A stretch of 64,000 nucleotides of DNA from Istiophorus platypterus (Eukaryota > Chordata > Actinopteri > Istiophoriformes > Istiophoridae): the NCBI GenBank assembly GCA_016859345.1, contig CM029129.1, forward strand, positions 18,089,946 to 18,153,945. Direction: 5' to 3'. How positions within the stretch are numbered: the stretch's first letter is position 1; each line of letters starts with the position of its first letter. Below, one piece after another: positions 38,581 through 51,857 of this stretch. The notes under the pieces are model-generated. The model saw only the letters and a program-made list of their open reading frames with translations. It searched no databases and was not told the DNA's origin. A program made the position numbers and the translations under genes.

Positions 38581-38630
38581 GATATATTAGGGTGAGGAAA
38601 CCGCTGATATATTAGGGTGAGGAAACTACT
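38581..38630. repeat. tandem duplication of a 25-bp unit
   Basis: Two adjacent 25-bp units start at 38581 and 38606. They share the first 21 bases (GATATATTAGGGTGAGG core) and differ only in the last four (CGCT versus TACT). Confidence 0.95.
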
Positions 38631-41179
38631 GAACTAGCTAAAGAGAGGGAAGTAAACTGCATGTACTGTAACATGTCACATGGTAAAACTAGTTCATAGG
38701 TACTGTTACAAAAGATTTTCCAGCCAATTTGGGTTTTTTTGTTTGTTTGGGTTTTTTTTTAAAGAGCATGAAAAGAGGCTTTACACCATTTCACTCCCAT
38801 CAACACGTTAATCTCAAGTGAGAACTTGAACTGGGTTCAACATTTGACACTTACAAAATTGAGAAAAAATGGCTTTAATGAATGTGAAATTAGTCTAATC
38901 TGAAACTGGCCACAATAGCTGATGTGTTATTTGTGTTTTGAATGACAGCCAAGACTTCACTAGAGAAAATCTAAGCTTTTGTCCAAATGCTTTGAACCAA
39001 AATTTAGTTAGATTTTAGTGTACATCTTCCTGTTCTCAGAGAGAACACATGCTAGCCGTGTTACCCACCAAAAACTGTGTACATACTGGAAAATTTACTG
39101 CTTTTACTTCTTTGTAACAGACTCTGAATGCACTACACCCAACTCCAGGTTTTATCGTAGCCCTGACGCTTATTCGTACACTAAACCCTAAGATCAATTG
39201 TGACCCAGACACTGAGCAGCTCGACTGCTCTGAGTATCACCTGGAACTCAATGGACTCTTCATAATCACTTCATGTTAAGTGGAGTATCAGCAACAGACT
39301 GTCCAAAAATATTCAAAATGCTTTACAGCTTCTAACTCCACAGAGGATTCAGATTCAGCTGTTGACTGCTATTAAGATCATGAATTGCTTCATTTTCAGA
39401 TTTCAGGCGGCTACAAATTGAGGGTTTAACATATTCTGAGAGTAGATTGATCAGTAAAACCTAATAGTTGACAGATGTCTCCTGTATAAATACAGAATTA
39501 TGGAATTATGAACCAATTTAAGTGCAGCACTGTCAAGCTCTCTCTGACTGCTAATTTGGTTCTGCTGCGTGTTTTCCGCCTTTTTTCCCCCGTTACTCAC
39601 TGTATCTTACAAATGCAGATTTAGCAGAAGGGTTATGTGTCACTGCCTGAATCAGCCCACTCACAACATGTTGCCCTCCAAGTCAGTGCATTCGGAAAAC
39701 ATAACAGAACCACAAATTAGACTTCTTTTCTTCTTCTTTTGGCTGCCATGCCGAGCCATTATCACCTCAGACTGTACGAGCCTGCTCTTGAACGCAGCAT
39801 GCAACATTAGCATGTACAGCATTTTCTCAGCCCTAGTCCTTCCTTCTCTCATGTCCTCATAACTGTGGTCGGAGGGATCGGAGGAACGAACAATATCATT
39901 TATGAACAATGTCCTACCGCAAGTCTTACGACAGCACAATAAGCCACTATTCCCCTGAACACCCTCGCTACACAACTATCTGTAATGAAATATGTTATTA
40001 TTCCTCTGTGAAACACCTCTTTCAGTTTGCCTTCCACAGTATAATAACCTTCCCTCCAATTATGTCCGTGCTCCAGAAACATGCTGCCAGAAGAGAGCTC
40101 TTTGTGTTGAAGTAATCTACTGTGACTCTTGAACGGGGTGCAAAAAAGAGATCAGCTTTATTTAAAAAAAAAAAAAAGACAGAAGGAGCAAGAAATCCCT
40201 TTTTTTCTTCTTTTTTTAAAATGAAAACTCCTCATGAATGATCTCAACATTTCATTAGTTTCTAATTGAAATGGAATGCCTGATTAAGCCCAACTCAGAA
40301 GGTGCAGAATAAATGGGGAGGCAAAGAACTGAGGAGAGAGCAACTCTAATTAGAATGAAGACAAAATGACCAGAGAGGATCTCTGTTGTGTTATTACAAA
40401 GAGGGATACGTTTTAAAAAGTTATTCACTTACAGAAGATTTAGAGGGGTTGGTACTGTTAAAGGGTAGATACCCCCTTTTTCTTTAGTAAACATTTTGAT
40501 ACCTCATTTCAAATCAGAATTTGGTTGCAAGTTTTATCACGTTTAACCTGTAAGATTTAAAGCATTGAAACGTCTGAGAAATTATGGAGCTAACATTCCA
40601 GTCAGACTCAAGTCGAGGTGGAGGGTGTTAACAGCGAGGAGGTTGCCTAGCTCACTCTGTTGTGTGCAGAGTGAATGAGTGCCAGATGTTTGTACTGACC
40701 ACGTATCGAAAGACACAGGTCATGGACATACGTTAAGAGTACAGCATGATGTCCATGCCTGCCCGTGGCTCCATCGACGATGCCTCGTGAAACGCTCGCA
40801 ATCACTAATGCGCTGAGCAAGAGAATAGACTGTGTTCAAATCGATTCAGTTAACAGCAAATTTATTTCAGGCCATATCTCCCCAAATTGTGCCATGCGTC
40901 TTGCTCCTGGGGCCGAACAAGGGGTTCATGCTACAGCAGCGGTAGTGAGGTACAAGACATTGGAGTTTAGGGATGACTGAACTAGACTGCTGGTTTGGCT
41001 TTTTTTGGTTTTCCATTGCATTCATTCATTAATACTAATAGTATATCATGAAAGACTGTTAATGACCGAGGCAAGTATCACTGCAGGTGCAGTTTTAGGA
41101 AAAAATAAAGGCAGGCCAAGGTTGTCTCAGTCTAATGGAAGCAAAGTGGTGGCTCAGCTGAGAGGCTTACATGCTTGGT

Positions 41180-41338
41180 CATCCGGTGGCCTAATGTTTA
41201 AGGTGTAGACCATGTAACCGTCCACGCTTCAATTCCTGGCTGAGGGACCTTGGTTGCATGTTGTGGCCTTCGCTGTCTCTCTGCCTGACAACTATCAAGT
41301 AAAGGCAAAAATGACACAGAAATAATCTTTAAAAAGAC
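41180..41338 (+). mobile_element. tRNA-derived SINE (plus orientation)
   Basis: A tRNA-like head carries box-A-like TGGCCTAATGTTTAAGG (41187-41203) and a decayed box B GCTTCAATTCC (41226-41236, consensus GGTTCGAnTCC). The body has GGGACCTTGGTTGCATG and a CTGTCTCTCTGCC tract. The 3' tail AAGTAAAGGCAAAAATGAC ends in an A-rich stretch. This matches the head-body-tail order of common teleost tRNA-derived SINEs. Box mutations suggest an old copy. Confidence 0.75.
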
Positions 41339-44300
41339 ACTTAAGGTTTGGTTTGATTAAACTGTGAATAATTTTATTGTCCTCTGACAATAAATCAACA
41401 TGCTACCACTAAATGTGCACCAAATGAGGATTATGTAGGTGTAATCTACTTTATAGGCTACAGACATTTCATGGAGTTTAGGATTAAGCCTACAAATTAT
41501 TGTTTTAAAGCCACGTCCCTGAAATTTATAAGGGTAATTTATTTACCAGAAATATTGTATAATCTCCCACAACTGATGTGTAATTATATTTGACAAAGCA
41601 AATAACCCCAGGGTTACCTGTCATTGCTTCAAATTGTCATGTTAAAATTGAGTTGGGCAGAGAGGTGTGCAGGTAAGCCACCCGTGTGGCACATGGAAAT
41701 CATACAGTGGAAAAGCAGGCTTCCAAATGGGTGCTCCAAGGTTTGCAGTTTGGCTTTACTGCTCACTGCCTTCTAATCGGCCAGAAAAATCTAAGTTTGA
41801 ACGGCAAATTTTGATGACAAAAAAAAAAAAAAAAAAAAGCACCAGCCATGGCAGACTGGGGCAGCTTGAGATGTGGTTCAATCAACCAAAGTATCACACA
41901 GAAAACGAAGCCAAGTGAATTTAAGTCATAAAATGTCGGGGAGAAAGAGAGAGAGAGAGCAGGATGAAAAAGAGGAGGCAAATTCCAAATTCCACAGAGA
42001 TGTATAATAATAATAACAGTAATAATAATAATTGTGGCACTGGGTGTTGAGCAGGATCATAGGTGCAGTAGGTGGTCTGTAGTTGTAGATCCAGACTCTG
42101 TGGCTCTGGAGGCAGAAATACCTGCAGAAAGCAACGGGGGGAGAGAGGGAAGAGAGAGAGACAGGAGAGCACAAAACTACAGGAGAGAGAAGAGGCCGAG
42201 TTAGTACCAAGCATTAATGGGATACGAGTGCGTACAGATGGAGAGGGAGCGGAGGAGAGGGGAGCTCGGTGCATCATGGGAAGTCCCCCGGCATTCTGGG
42301 CCTATGGCAGCATAACTAGGGGATGGTGCACGGCAAGTCTGGGCCAAGCTTTGAAGTCCCTCTGTGTTATCAGTATAAAAAAAAAAATAAAAAATACAAA
42401 AAACCCCCAAAACCTTCCACCAAGAGACACGGAAGTTAAACTGGTACTTGTCCTATGATGCATTTGGCTTGGTGTCTTCATCCTCGCGTCCTTTACTGGT
42501 GCGCCGACACCTTTACATCGTGTAAAGGCCACCGACTCACCGGACGCTTGTGCAGTCAGCAGAACGGTGTATCATGACACCCTGATGTTTCGAACACACT
42601 GCAGCGCGCACGTGCATCCTCGTGTGTGTGTGTGTGTGATACAAATAATGTGGGGGGGACAGGTTCATAAAATCACCGGTCAACAGTGCCGCTTGTGGTG
42701 AAAAACAGCCACAGTTTGACTTAGCCTTTGCTTGACAGCCTCCTAAAAAGATACTCAGTGTGTCCTCCACACTAAGCTGCTTTTTTTCATTTTCTGACAA
42801 TAGCGGGACAGTGAGGACTGAGGGGGAAACATCCATTTTTATAGCAGACAAAGACAAAAAGCAGGAAGCGTGGGAAGAATGAGGCATCTTTTACCATGAC
42901 AGGACTCATTCCATCTGTCTTTTGCTCTCTCTCTCTCTCTATTGTGCTGGGTTGTGCAATATGTCAGTGTAAACTGTTTCTTAATAACATGTCGGTGTGT
43001 GTTGCATGAGTGCTGTAACTGGTTTTGTAATAATGCAGCAACATGGAGCCCGAGGCAAATTTTCCTACAGGGAAAATGAAATTACTGCTCTCCCATCCTC
43101 TTCTTTCCCACCTCTAATATGATTTAAAAAGGTGCCACTGAAATTCAGCACTCTCAAAAAACGAAGATTTTACACCTTGTGTGTTTGATTTGGGACCATT
43201 ATTCTTATTCCGCTTTCTATTTCTGTGTTTTTCATCTTTTCCTGTGTGTTTGTGTGAGAAGGAGAATCAAGGCAATGACAATTAACAAAAAAAGGAGACG
43301 GTAAATGAGCTGAATTAATCGTTGATTTTTTAAGAGCGCGATTGATGAGTGGCTGGCTTTTGTGTGTCTGTGCTCACATGCTACATGTGGGTGTTGAAAA
43401 AATTCACGATGAGGAATTTCTCTGAGCAAGTCAATATAATAGCATAAGGAGGAAAAGATCATTTTTACACATTAACTCTACTCTGACAGCCTCCACTCTC
43501 CAATCCCCCATTTAATATAAGCCTTCTCCTTTTTTCCCCTTTAAAATCTGATTTAATAAAATTTTTGTGAAATTTTCAGCAATCACCTCCCAAGGTTGTG
43601 TATCTAGGAATGTGGTCTGCAGCGTTTTACCTGCTACCTCCTGCACTGATAATCTGGTTAAATAACTGAGTCAGAGACATGTGGTGCATCTGCGATTAGC
43701 CACATCCCTCCGGGAGACAGATTTATGAGCCTGAAACTGAATTTTTTTTGTCAGATACCAGCTTGATTATTTAGCCTTTTCGAATGTCTGTTTTTTTTTT
43801 GTTTCTATTAATCCCTCTTAAACGTTAATATTTCAAGCGTGTTTGAACGCTTAGTCTTAGTATCACACTTCCTGTAAGCGTCAGGAAGGTCCTCTCACTG
43901 ATGCACCTGTTTGGAATCCACACACACAAACAAACACACAGCGGAAAGCGATCCAACATCTTCCACTCCTCACACTCAGTGCGTACCGCACGTTCAATGT
44001 TTAACTTCCCATAGGGGTGTAATTACGTTTGTGGTGTAAACTGGGTAATTAGCCGTGTCTCCACTTAGCTCTCAGCTGGAGTCATGGAGAGGAGCGAGCG
44101 AAGCAGCAGACAGACACATCAACACATCTGCTGATTCTGATTCCAGAGCCGGATAATGCAATTCCTAAACTAATCATTACAAGACACATGCTCACATAAT
44201 GAGAATTATCCATATGCTGTATATCAGCATTGTTCCCTTTTATGTTTCACCCTACCCTCCAGAAGCACCGTTTATGAGAAAACACGACACGCTGCTCATT

Positions 44301-45100
44301 ATGTGTCTACACATCACTGTATGTGCACGTGCTGCGAGGGTAGACAGCGTTCCGGTATCTGATTTTGTTCATCTGAATTATTTTATTGCACCACACATTA
44401 TACGTCAGGCTCAGTTTCACCCCGGTCCCACAACCCCAGTGCTGATGAAGAGTTGACCATGATATGTGGTTGAAAGCTCCAAGAAAAAAGCTGCTAAACA
44501 GACCATGCCAGAGGTCCAATATTTATGAACTCTCCCACACAAACTATTTACTTCATGACCGACAGCTTTATGCTGCTCTTAGAGTCATTTTGATGGTCTT
44601 AATGATTTTTAAAAAATCAAGCATTTCTGAGTCTGACAGTATAGCCTTAATTGAATCTCCATGTTTGCTTGTCTTCTTAGGGGATGTTGCTTTCCCTTGC
44701 TGTTGTCGTGTCTGTTATCTGTATGCTTATATGTTCCTAACGTGAACTGCATTCCAATCACATCCAAGGTCAGAAATTATCCAAGCTCAAAATTCTGAGT
44801 GCAGCATGTGAATATTTGCAAAGTCAGCGGAGCTTAATCGTACACATAAATGTAACACAGGAGGATAAACAAAGGATAAGGAAAGAGGATGTCACACAAT
44901 ATATTCCACAGCAGTTTAGTCTGAATATTACACACAATGGTAATTTGAAATGTCATTTTCTAATATAGCCTAAGTAAATAGTCTTCATTTTGAGAGTTTT
45001 ATTAATTTAACATCAGGTTCTGTGGGCTGCATGAAATCAACCCGAGTTTCCCAGTCAGAATTCTCACTACAAGAGCTGTTCCATCATAAATTTTTCAGGT

Positions 45101-45350
45101 AGGAGTTTGGAGGGGAAATATCTGGGTAATGGGCTGCTAAATTCTCCACTACTTCACCAGCTAGTAGCCAACTGTGTGTCTGTCTGTTGCTTGGTGATGG
45201 GCAGGTAGTTTAAGGTACCTTCTTGAAGTTTTGTTTTTGTTTTTTGTTTTTTTTTTTAACAGCTGCCTGCCAAATCTGGAAAAGATTCTGAGAAAAAGTG
45301 ATGAGAGTGAAGCAGAACATTACAGTTGTGGCCCATAAAAACCAAAACAA
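45101..45350 (+). mobile_element. dispersed repeat family B, copy 3
   Basis: GAGGGGAAATATCTGG, GGCTGCTAAATTCTCCACTA, TTCACCAGCTAGTAGCC, GTGTGTCTGTCTG, GGCAGGTAGT and AGCTGCCTGCC occur in the same order as the other two copies. A GTTTTTTTG-rich expansion sits at 45225-45260. Confidence 0.65.
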
Positions 45351-46323
45351 GCTGAGAGAAACACTATACAATCTGTATAGTGATTTTTTTTATCCATAGT
45401 AATTTTATATTAACAATGGATCAAATGACTAATTACTATAATGAATTTTAACAAATTGTAGAGTCAGCATTTCAATGACTGCAATGTTGTGTTTTACCAT
45501 ATAGCACAAGTTCAAACCTCAATATACAAGACAATGTGAAGGTGGAAACAATCCACTTTACTCATGAATGTAAGCTAAATAACTGACATCTGTGCAAACT
45601 CCACTGTGAAACACCACACCTCCGTTCCTCTCTCTACCTGGTAATGTAAGCAGAGCCATTCTGGTAGGTGTATCTAATCCTGCGGATAAGTAAAACAAAC
45701 AAGGGGGAGTTATCACAGACATATCTCTCTGTGATCAGATTAGAGGTTATGAAGATAAGGGCTTAAGGCAGTTATCTACTGGCTCATCCTGAGGACGCCA
45801 CAGGTGCACATGGAGATGGCGTCACGTGGAAAAAACGTTGAGCCACTGGATGGGTACAGTATGAGGAGTTGATAAACGTGCTGAAAATAGAATTACATTT
45901 TGAAATATGACTTCAAATCAACATCTTGTGCTCCCACCACTTCAAGGGAGGTGGGGTTTAAATTAAATTCAGGGTTTTGTGGACCGTTTCTTTTGCAAGC
46001 AGGTGAAGAAAAAAAAAAAGAGAAGACAAGGCAGCCTGGAGAATCTGACAAAAGCCATCTAGCAAAGTGTCAGCTATATTATGCACAGCCATATTAATTA
46101 CAGAGACAGAAATGGGGAGAGTGCGGCTGTTGAGGACGCCGGCAGGTCACGTGACGATTGGGAGGGGGCAGGTGTGAAAAGGTGGGAACACAGAGGAAGC
46201 CTGGTGGACAGGTGAGGAATGACACTGCCTGTCAGCGATGGTTCACCTCAAATATTCTTAAGAGATAAAACTCACACAGACACATACATGCAGGATGAAT
46301 TTTGTTTTGGTATTCATCAAATT

Positions 46324-46460
46324 GTACATGCTAAACATCAGCATTAGCATCAGCATGCTCACAGTGTCATTGTGAGCATGGTGACATTACCACACAGCTT
46401 GAAGCAGCAGTGTTTCTAATTACAGACTCACAGAGCCACAAGCTCGGCTGTGTACGTTTC
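46324..46460 (-). mobile_element. dispersed teleost repeat family A, 5'-part fragment (inverted)
   Basis: TGCTAAACATCAGCATTAGC, CATTGTGAGCATGGTGACAT and ACTCACAGAGCC are landmarks of the family, opposite in orientation to the 13.4-kb copy. Confidence 0.6.
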
Positions 46461-46933
46461 TTAGTGTCTTTTTTTCCATGAACTCAGTTTTCCTTGTAAA
46501 TTAGATCTAAGCCACAATGGGATTTACATGATTTAATATAGGTTGTTATTATGATTCTGATGATAACTATGAGGATAACAACATCAAAAACAATAATGGG
46601 GATAAACAATAATAATAATAATAACAATGATGACAATAGTAGTAATGCTCACAATAGTAATAATAACAACAACAACACACAGCTTTGAAAAAATACTGGC
46701 AACCTTAATCTGTTTTCATAGAAATTATTTTTTTAGTGAAAAAACAGTCCCTATGAAAACTGTTCACAAAGTAACAGGGACAATCTAGAAAAAGATCGAT
46801 ATTTGCAAATTCTTTAATTTATTAAGAAAACTATAACCCTAACCTTACTATCATAAACCAGTCAGAGTTAATGTGCCATGGATAAATGTTGCCTTCTTTT
46901 TATGCAATATGAGATGTTCAAGCAGTGCATTAC

Positions 46934-46979
46934 TGTGCGTCCACGCACTGTAATGCTGTGCATCCACGCACAGTATGGC
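46934..46979. repeat. two tandem 23-bp units, each with an internal dyad
   Basis: Units at 46934-46956 and 46957-46979 share TGTGCRTCCACGCAC. Each unit can pair TGTGCG/A with CGCACA/T around the central TCCA, giving two adjacent small hairpins. Function is unknown. Confidence 0.8.
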
Positions 46980-47460
46980 CATTTATCTTAGCTCAGCTTA
47001 CAGTTTAGATCAGTTTAACAAAGTCATTTCTTCTTAATCAAAAACGGAGGAAGCATCTTTGTAGAGTCGCCATTCTCTACATATGCCTTCAATAATTACA
47101 GGGGGGGGAAACATCCATCAAAGAAAAGTCAGCGTGTGCTTTGTGCCAGTACAGTGACATTTAGTTTGGCTGTAAACAGTATGTTTCCCCACCTACTGAT
47201 ATTTTGTCCAAATTACGATGAATTTGACTCTAGCTTGAGCGAGGAGAGTTGGATGAATAGCTGTACCGGTGGCAATGATGGGAGGCAGTGCCATTTGGAC
47301 GCCATGTACAGGTATTTTTGCATATACCACCCACCCATCACACACCAGAGGTATACTGAAGCACAGCAGGCGGTTTTATCTCGCTCTGCCAGTCTGTGGT
47401 TTTACCAAGTAATGTAAGCAAGAGCATACAGATGGATAGAAAAAAACAGCATAGGACCAT

Positions 47461-47700
47461 TAAACTAGCTTTAATGCTCTTTTGAATAAATCCACAATTC
47501 TCTGAACTCTACTGGAGGGATTGGCACGGTTGTTCCAAAAGATATTTCCTCATGTGGTGTTCCGAAGAAGGTGAAGAGCGTCGTCTAACGCCTTGACTCT
47601 CCCAAAGGTGTTCGGCTGGATTGAGATAATGTGATGGTGAAGGCCACAGCGAATGAAATACTTCATTTTCAATCTCATACAAACCACTCAGCTAAACCTC
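47461..47700 (-). pseudogene. Tc1/mariner-superfamily transposase C-terminal relic
   Basis: On the minus strand the DNA reads GCTGTGGCCTTCACCATCAC then CTCAATCCAGCCGAACACC and TTTGGGAG, translating WPSPSHYLNPAEHLWE. Tc1-type DDE transposases have WP.QSPDLNPIEHLWE here, so the catalytic Asp of the PDLNP motif is replaced by Tyr. Downstream, RRRSSPSSEHHMRKYLLEQ resembles the usual C-terminal region, then an in-frame stop appears. I see no upstream catalytic domain or flanking terminal inverted repeats, so this is a dead fragment. Confidence 0.65.
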
Positions 47701-50700
47701 ACAGTTTGTATGGCAAAATCTGCATTTGTAATGTTCCTATTCTTAGAAAATATTGAAAATATTCCTCTAGTTGATTTATAACAGCTTGTCGGGGTGATGT
47801 AGGAGAGTACCAGGTTGAAGAGAACACATTTCTGACCACGCTCGTCAGCGATTTCGGGCGTGGTCGGTTGAAGGGAAATGGGCCCGACTCTTAAGTTTTT
47901 GATAAATTTAAGTCCCCATCCACTAAAAAATGTGTTTCAGTCACTGTTACTTTGATTGGATGTTCTAATTTCACTTTACAGACTGATTTCGGGGTAAAAG
48001 TTTGATGCTGAAAGACGGTTTTGACACTCGTGCCGAAAGAGGTGCTCACCTCAAATCTCGAACAGGATTCGGTGACATAAGAGTAAAATGCAACTTAGAC
48101 AAGTGTGACATGGAAACTTGAAGCCTCCAGTTCATCTTTTACCTAGCAGTTGAACTTTTGAAACAAAGATTCAAGGTCCTTCGGAGAGGGAAAAGAATTA
48201 CTTTCGATTATAATAAAAGTATTTTGGAACCATATTATATGGAGCATTTTTATGTGTCTTAAAACATATCTGGAGGGGATCTTTAATATCTTAGAACTCA
48301 AACTAAAAGGAGGTAGAAAAAAAATAAAAATTTTCCCAGATAGATGATCTATTAGCTATGTATCTAAAAGATTGATCAATTTTGTAATTTTCTCCTTGGT
48401 AAAAAGTATAATTATAATACTTAAAGAGTGAAACAATCAAATATTTCTTTTAGCTAATGGGATGAAAAAAAAATTTCAATTTTTGATTCTTCATTTTGGG
48501 TGAGGGACTAAAACTACTAACTATATCAGCTGAGACTTAAGGTATGCTTATGCATGATAGTGACATTTGTAAAGAAATTTTTTTTAGTCTCCTCAGTACA
48601 TTAACCCATGTTCCTTTACAATACGTAGATTCAAGTCACCCACGTGTCTCTAACTATGTTTCATGTTAAATATTTGTAATGTTCCTTTAGTAAATATTTT
48701 AATGTGCCTTTGCTTCTTTTAGTGTTCAAACAAAGACAAACTGCCAGAAAAGAGGCCAACTCTTGTTTTTCTCAGGTTTATCGTCAGATGGTCGTGTAAC
48801 TTTTATGGAGTCAATTGTATTGAGCCATTTTTTAGGTTCATTTTTCTCTTCAGCCCCTTTTTTACAGTGTTAAACGGGGGAACTGAGTAGTAGAGTAGCG
48901 ATACTGAATGTATGCTTTAGTGCGGGGTTTTAGTCTCCTTAGACTGCAGGGAACTTTTAAGTGGTGTTGAACAGTTTTGAACCAAGCTGGGCCATGTGTA
49001 GAGTTTGTGTATTTACTTGCCTGCATATCTTTTAGTCATAACTCTATACTAACCTCCCTTATAATTCAGTCCAGCTCCACATTATGGTTTGGTTTGTTCT
49101 TTTTTTTTCTGTGTCTTGTACAATTGAGTATCTTTGGTGGTAAACATGTTTGATAAATACTTGTACTGCTCATAAATGAGTTATAATGCTTGATGTACCT
49201 AGTAGTGTCGGTGTGAGCTTTCATTTCTAGCAGATTCTGTGCCGCTATGACAGTTAACATGAGGCTCTATCTCCCTCTGATGCCACTCAGAGCCTTCCTG
49301 AGAGTGTTCTTTCATTTAATCATCCACTTATTAGGTATGCAGACCATATAAACATGCCAATGTCAATTGAATATGCCAGTTATACCGTACCTACTGGGAA
49401 AAGACCTCTAATATGCGCCTTAAAGTGCATTACTGCATCAAATGTTTTCACCATTTAAGTAACTATCCATCACATGCCTCGATTCATGTAATTCACAGCT
49501 TTATAAACCGGCTCACACTGGCGATTTAACATCTTTCCAGCTCTGAAGAGTTATCATGCATAAGCACAGGCGCACAGCGTGCACTGTGCATGCTGGCCTT
49601 GGTTTTGGCGTGGCCTCTGGCTCTCTGAGTGGAGCAGGGAAAAAAAAGAAGAAAAAAAAAAGTGTACATAAATGCCCCCAGGCTAAATCTGTTTATGATG
49701 GAGAGAGAGAGGGCAAAAGGGAAGGTTTATTTAACTGGTGCTGGGTAGGAGAGAAACAAAGACAGAATAAGATGAGAGGCAGCACGGATTGGAAAAAGAA
49801 ATCGATGAGGAGCTCAGAGAGAAATGATGATGATGATGATGATGATTCTGTAAAAACTGTATGAAAAGGAAACAGATAGAGTAGGTGGACAAGAAGGCAG
49901 AGGAAAAGACAGATGAGGAGAACAATAAAGCGAAAAGGGGGGGGTGTTGAAGGGGGACTGGGTAATTTATGTAAAAAGTGGAAGGAGGCGAGGAGGGAGG
50001 GCTGAACAGAAGAAAGAATGAACTCCTACGGTGGAGAAAAAGTTAAGAGAGTTAGAGTGAGACATCGGCACCTAGGGCTCCCTGCTAAGAACATGTTTCC
50101 TGAAAGAGCCGAGAACGCTTCTGAATACCTGTACCGCTGCCTCTGGAGCCATTTTTAACCGGGATATCTCAGATCACACATACATTAATGCACCAGCTAG
50201 CGTGCACGCACACGCGCACACACGCAAACACGCAAACACTCACATCACAGAAAATAGAGCCTATAAATACCCTGGTGAGAGTGAAGTGACCTTGATAATA
50301 CTGTGAAATTCTTGAGCGGAAAGAGGCAGTATACCCATCTTAAAAAATGTTGAGACTGGCAGAGATGAAGTTGGCTAACTGATGGGCGAAGTCCTAACTG
50401 AGCTTCGGGGAAAACAGAATTTCTTCTTCCTGCCAGTGGATGCATGTTGTGGATTATACAAGATTTTAAAAGTTACGCACATCAAAGCACAACATGCAGA
50501 TAGTCGATGAGATGCTGTGCTGAATTCAGTTTTTTTATTTCTTCACAAACTACAATCTGGCCCCTTACTATAAACTCCCTGGCCAATTCAATCTTATAGA
50601 CTTTCTGGTCTAGACTTGTAGAGATTAAAACCTCTTCATATTGACTTGGACTCTATAAAAACACATTTCTGTGCTTTGTAAATGCACTTCAGACTGCATG

Positions 50701-51610
50701 TTTTGTCTTTTCAAGAAGGCCCAAAATCGTTTTGTTTTTTTTAAAACACCATATCAAATGACAATGTCAAAACAATGAGGCTGTGTGAAAGGGGGTGATG
50801 CACCTACAGAGAATTAGCAACTGGATATTTGGTATGAGGGAGGTTTTACGGCGCTTTTCACCGAGTTCAGCTCATTGTTTATCTAACCAGTCGGCATCTC
50901 TACCGTTCTGGTTCTCTCGTATCGCTCTCATAGCATCGTTCTCGGCCACACGCCATCATGCAAATATGCCTTATCACCTTGTAGCCAGATGCCGAAGAGA
51001 TGTAAATGCATCCAGTCCACCGACGTAGCCTCCACAGTGTCTGTGCCTCTGACAGCGGCAGCTTCGGTTACATAGAAATGGCACTATAATTTGCCAACAC
51101 TCTCCTTCCCTCACTCAAAATCCTGTTGACATTTGAAACTACATTAATAACTAAGAAGAATAATAAGAATAGAGCCTCTTTCAAAAATATGTTATGCTAA
51201 CTTAAGGATGGTAGTTTTTTGAAAAAACATCAAATATCGAGGTTCAATTGGTATTTACGTTTTAGTGGCCTTTAACTAACAACATTTCCCAGAAGCCCTA
51301 GACATTTGAAGGCCAAACATCATGGCTCAACAGGATCGTTGAGTCCACAGATAGGTCCAAGGGTTGCAGTTAGCTCAGACATGTCCATAGTGACAGCTGG
51401 GGACAGAGAGGACCAAACACTGTATAAGTTTTTATACCTCAGAGATTTCAACTAGAAAGATGAAAAGACGACGTTGTAAAAATGTCTCTCCAGTCCAGTT
51501 GTTTGCCAACTGATGGTTCCAGGTTTTGGTGTAACACACTGTAGATACTGTATGTACCAAGTAGAGTCTTGGAAATCTTGTACTCATAAAAAGTCTTTTT
51601 TTTGTCTCTT

Positions 51611-51616
<6 letters not shown>

Positions 51617-51659
<43 letters not shown>
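51617..51659. repeat. (AC)n microsatellite
   Basis: About twenty-one AC dinucleotides. Confidence 0.95.
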
Positions 51660-51664
<5 letters not shown>

Positions 51665-51715
51665 TGCCTGAACTACCTTGGGTTTTAAGACTGTGGACAG
51701 ATCAACTGTGATTAA

Positions 51716-51740
51716 GACTACTACTACTACTACTACTACA
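51716..51740. repeat. (ACT)n trinucleotide repeat
   Basis: About eight ACT units between two CA microsatellites. Confidence 0.9.
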
Positions 51741-51786
51741 ACCTCAATGATAACTCCCGCTCATTTCCATTTGCTGTCCTCATTGC

Positions 51787-51794
<8 letters not shown>

Positions 51795-51853
<59 letters not shown>
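51795..51853. repeat. (CA)29 microsatellite
   Basis: Uninterrupted CA run preceded by CTCTCT. Confidence 0.97.

Positions 51854-51857
<4 letters not shown>

Noticed and set aside
41185..41250. A true tRNA gene
   Set aside because: Box B is mutated, the cloverleaf does not close, and a SINE body and A-rich tail follow; it is a SINE head.
49556..49864. Open frame ending in an Asp run
   Set aside because: The Asp run is a (GAT)n repeat and the rest is Lys/Arg-rich translation of purine-rich DNA.
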